6,813 nucleotides of DNA from Burkholderiaceae bacterium. GTDB taxonomy: Bacteria > Pseudomonadota > Gammaproteobacteria > Burkholderiales > Burkholderiaceae. The notes beneath the pieces were generated by a model, which searched no databases, was not told the origin of the DNA, and saw only the letters and a list, made by a program, of their open reading frames with translations. The stretch is from NCBI GenBank assembly GCA_025057735.1, contig JANWUU010000393.1:1-6813 (forward strand). Reading direction: 5' to 3'. This document shows positions 6,364 through 6,813 of the stretch, piece by piece (within the stretch, counting starts at the first letter, position 1; every line of letters begins with the position of its first letter). Made by a program: the position numbers and the translations under genes.

Positions 6364-6813
6364 GCGGATTACTACGTCCGCCCGTCGCGTTCGCGACGAA
6401 CGTAGCAAACCGCCGGCCGCTGTCCAGCCAGACATCTGACGCGGACAGGCCGGCCTCTTCGAGCAGCGCCGCGAAACCCGCGGCGCTGTATTTATACGAG
6501 TTCTCCGTGTGAATGCGCTCTGCGGCGGCGAACGTACGTTCGCCGCCGGGAAATCGCACCGTAACCCGTCGCCGCGCCTTCAGGTGCATTTCGACGCGCG
6601 AGGCGCGCGCATCGAACACTGCCACGTGTTCCCAGTCGCGCACGTCGAAATCGCTGCCAAGCAGCCGGTTCACATGGTTCAGCACGTTGCGGTTAAAGGC
6701 AGCCGTCACACCCAGCGCATCATCGTAGGCGGCGTGAAGCGTCGCTTCGTCCTTGATCAGATCGACCCCGATGAGCAGCGCGCCCTGCGCATCCATCTCG
6801 CGCACCACACGGC
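6356..6813 (-). CDS. egtD: L-histidine N(alpha)-methyltransferase (EgtD), C-terminal part; 5' end outside window
   Basis: EgtD uses three S-adenosylmethionine to turn histidine into hercynine (histidine betaine), the first step of ergothioneine synthesis. The frame is open to the right edge, so only about 151 C-terminal residues of an expected ~320 are visible; the SAM-binding core is mostly outside. The visible part has the family segments GVDLIKD (codons ending near nt 6750), YDDALGVTAAFN, a WEHVAVFD...RVEMHL stretch and HTENSYKY near nt 6490-6510. The Glu and Ser of TENS correspond to the histidine-imidazole-binding pair known from mycobacterial EgtD (TEIS). The C-terminus after RRFATFVA carries an extra-looking tail, NATGGRSNPLR, encoded over a strong hairpin. 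The gene converges on the small peptide gene with an 8-base overlap. No egtB is visible, but it could lie upstream of this gene, beyond the window. A functional link to the exporter cassette is not evident. Confidence 0.93.
   Translation of the reverse strand, partial: RVVREMDAQGALLIGVDLIKDEATLHAAYDDALGVTAAFNRNVLNHVNRLLGSDFDVRDWEHVAVFDARASRVEMHLKARRRVTVRFPGGERTFAAAERIHTENSYKYSAAGFAALLEEAGLSASDVWLDSGRRFATFVANATGGRSNPLR
6372..6405. other. Two-part hairpin nine bases after the small peptide gene, inside the egtD 3' end
   Basis: CTACGT (6372-6377) pairs with ACGTAG (6400-6405), and inside it CGTCGCG (6383-6389) pairs perfectly with CGCGACG (6392-6398) across a TT loop; a 5/1-base internal loop separates the stems. 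Thirteen pairs in total make it much stronger than background. No T-run follows on either strand, so it is not a standard intrinsic terminator. It may mark or protect the 3' end of the short peptide mRNA, or brake transcription from both sides, while also encoding the end of EgtD. Confidence 0.4.

Noticed and set aside
6184..6435. 83-residue minus-strand frame covering the peptide gene
   Set aside because: It overlaps the egtD 3' end in another frame and has no motif, while the plus strand has a ribosome site and an exact leader motif.
1..6813. Mobile elements, tRNA/rRNA genes, CRISPR arrays
   Set aside because: No transposase or integrase, no tRNA-like or rRNA segment and no regularly spaced repeats were seen; nearly all of the window is accounted for by the six genes.

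Overview
The window is GC-rich, densely coding bacterial DNA. The gene repertoire fits a Gram-negative proteobacterium: selenophosphate synthetase, an HlyD-type periplasmic adaptor with a C39-peptidase ABC exporter, a large TPR/HD-GYP signalling protein and a hercynine-forming methyltransferase. My best guess is a betaproteobacterium (Burkholderiales or Rhodocyclales type). That placement rests on protein character and base composition only; there is no rRNA or other marker.

Layout from left to right: (1) the 3' part of selD on the plus strand, cut by the window edge. (2) After 67 bases holding a GC-rich stem-loop and a weak -10-like hexamer, a two-gene plus-strand export unit: an HlyD-family membrane fusion protein, then a C39-peptidase/ABC exporter whose ATG overlaps the previous stop (TGATG). 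(3) On the minus strand, tail-to-tail with a 10-base overlap, a 626-residue protein with about seven TPR-like repeats, a charged coiled coil and a complete HD-GYP domain. (4) A 130-base divergent intergenic region with two dyads. (5) On the plus strand, a 49-codon gene absent from the supplied ORF list, whose product ends in a textbook double-glycine leader motif followed by only seven residues. (6) On the minus strand, overlapping the end of the small gene by 8 bases, the C-terminal part of egtD, cut by the right edge.

Genes 2 to 5 look like one unit. The C39 domain of the exporter is expected to cut precursors after a double-glycine leader, and the 49-residue product is the only such precursor I see in the window. 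HlyD and ABC would move the released peptide through the envelope with an outer-membrane TolC-like channel encoded elsewhere. The TPR/HD-GYP gene sits between exporter and precursor and shares the intergenic region with the precursor. The unusual point is the size of the predicted product: a hydrophobic heptapeptide, HAAFLFI, more like a peptide pheromone than a bacteriocin. Because TPR domains are the receptors for short exported peptides in the Gram-positive RRNPP families, I propose, as inference only, a Gram-negative peptide-signalling cassette in which a secreted heptapeptide is linked to c-di-GMP breakdown. selD and egtD are probably housekeeping neighbours.
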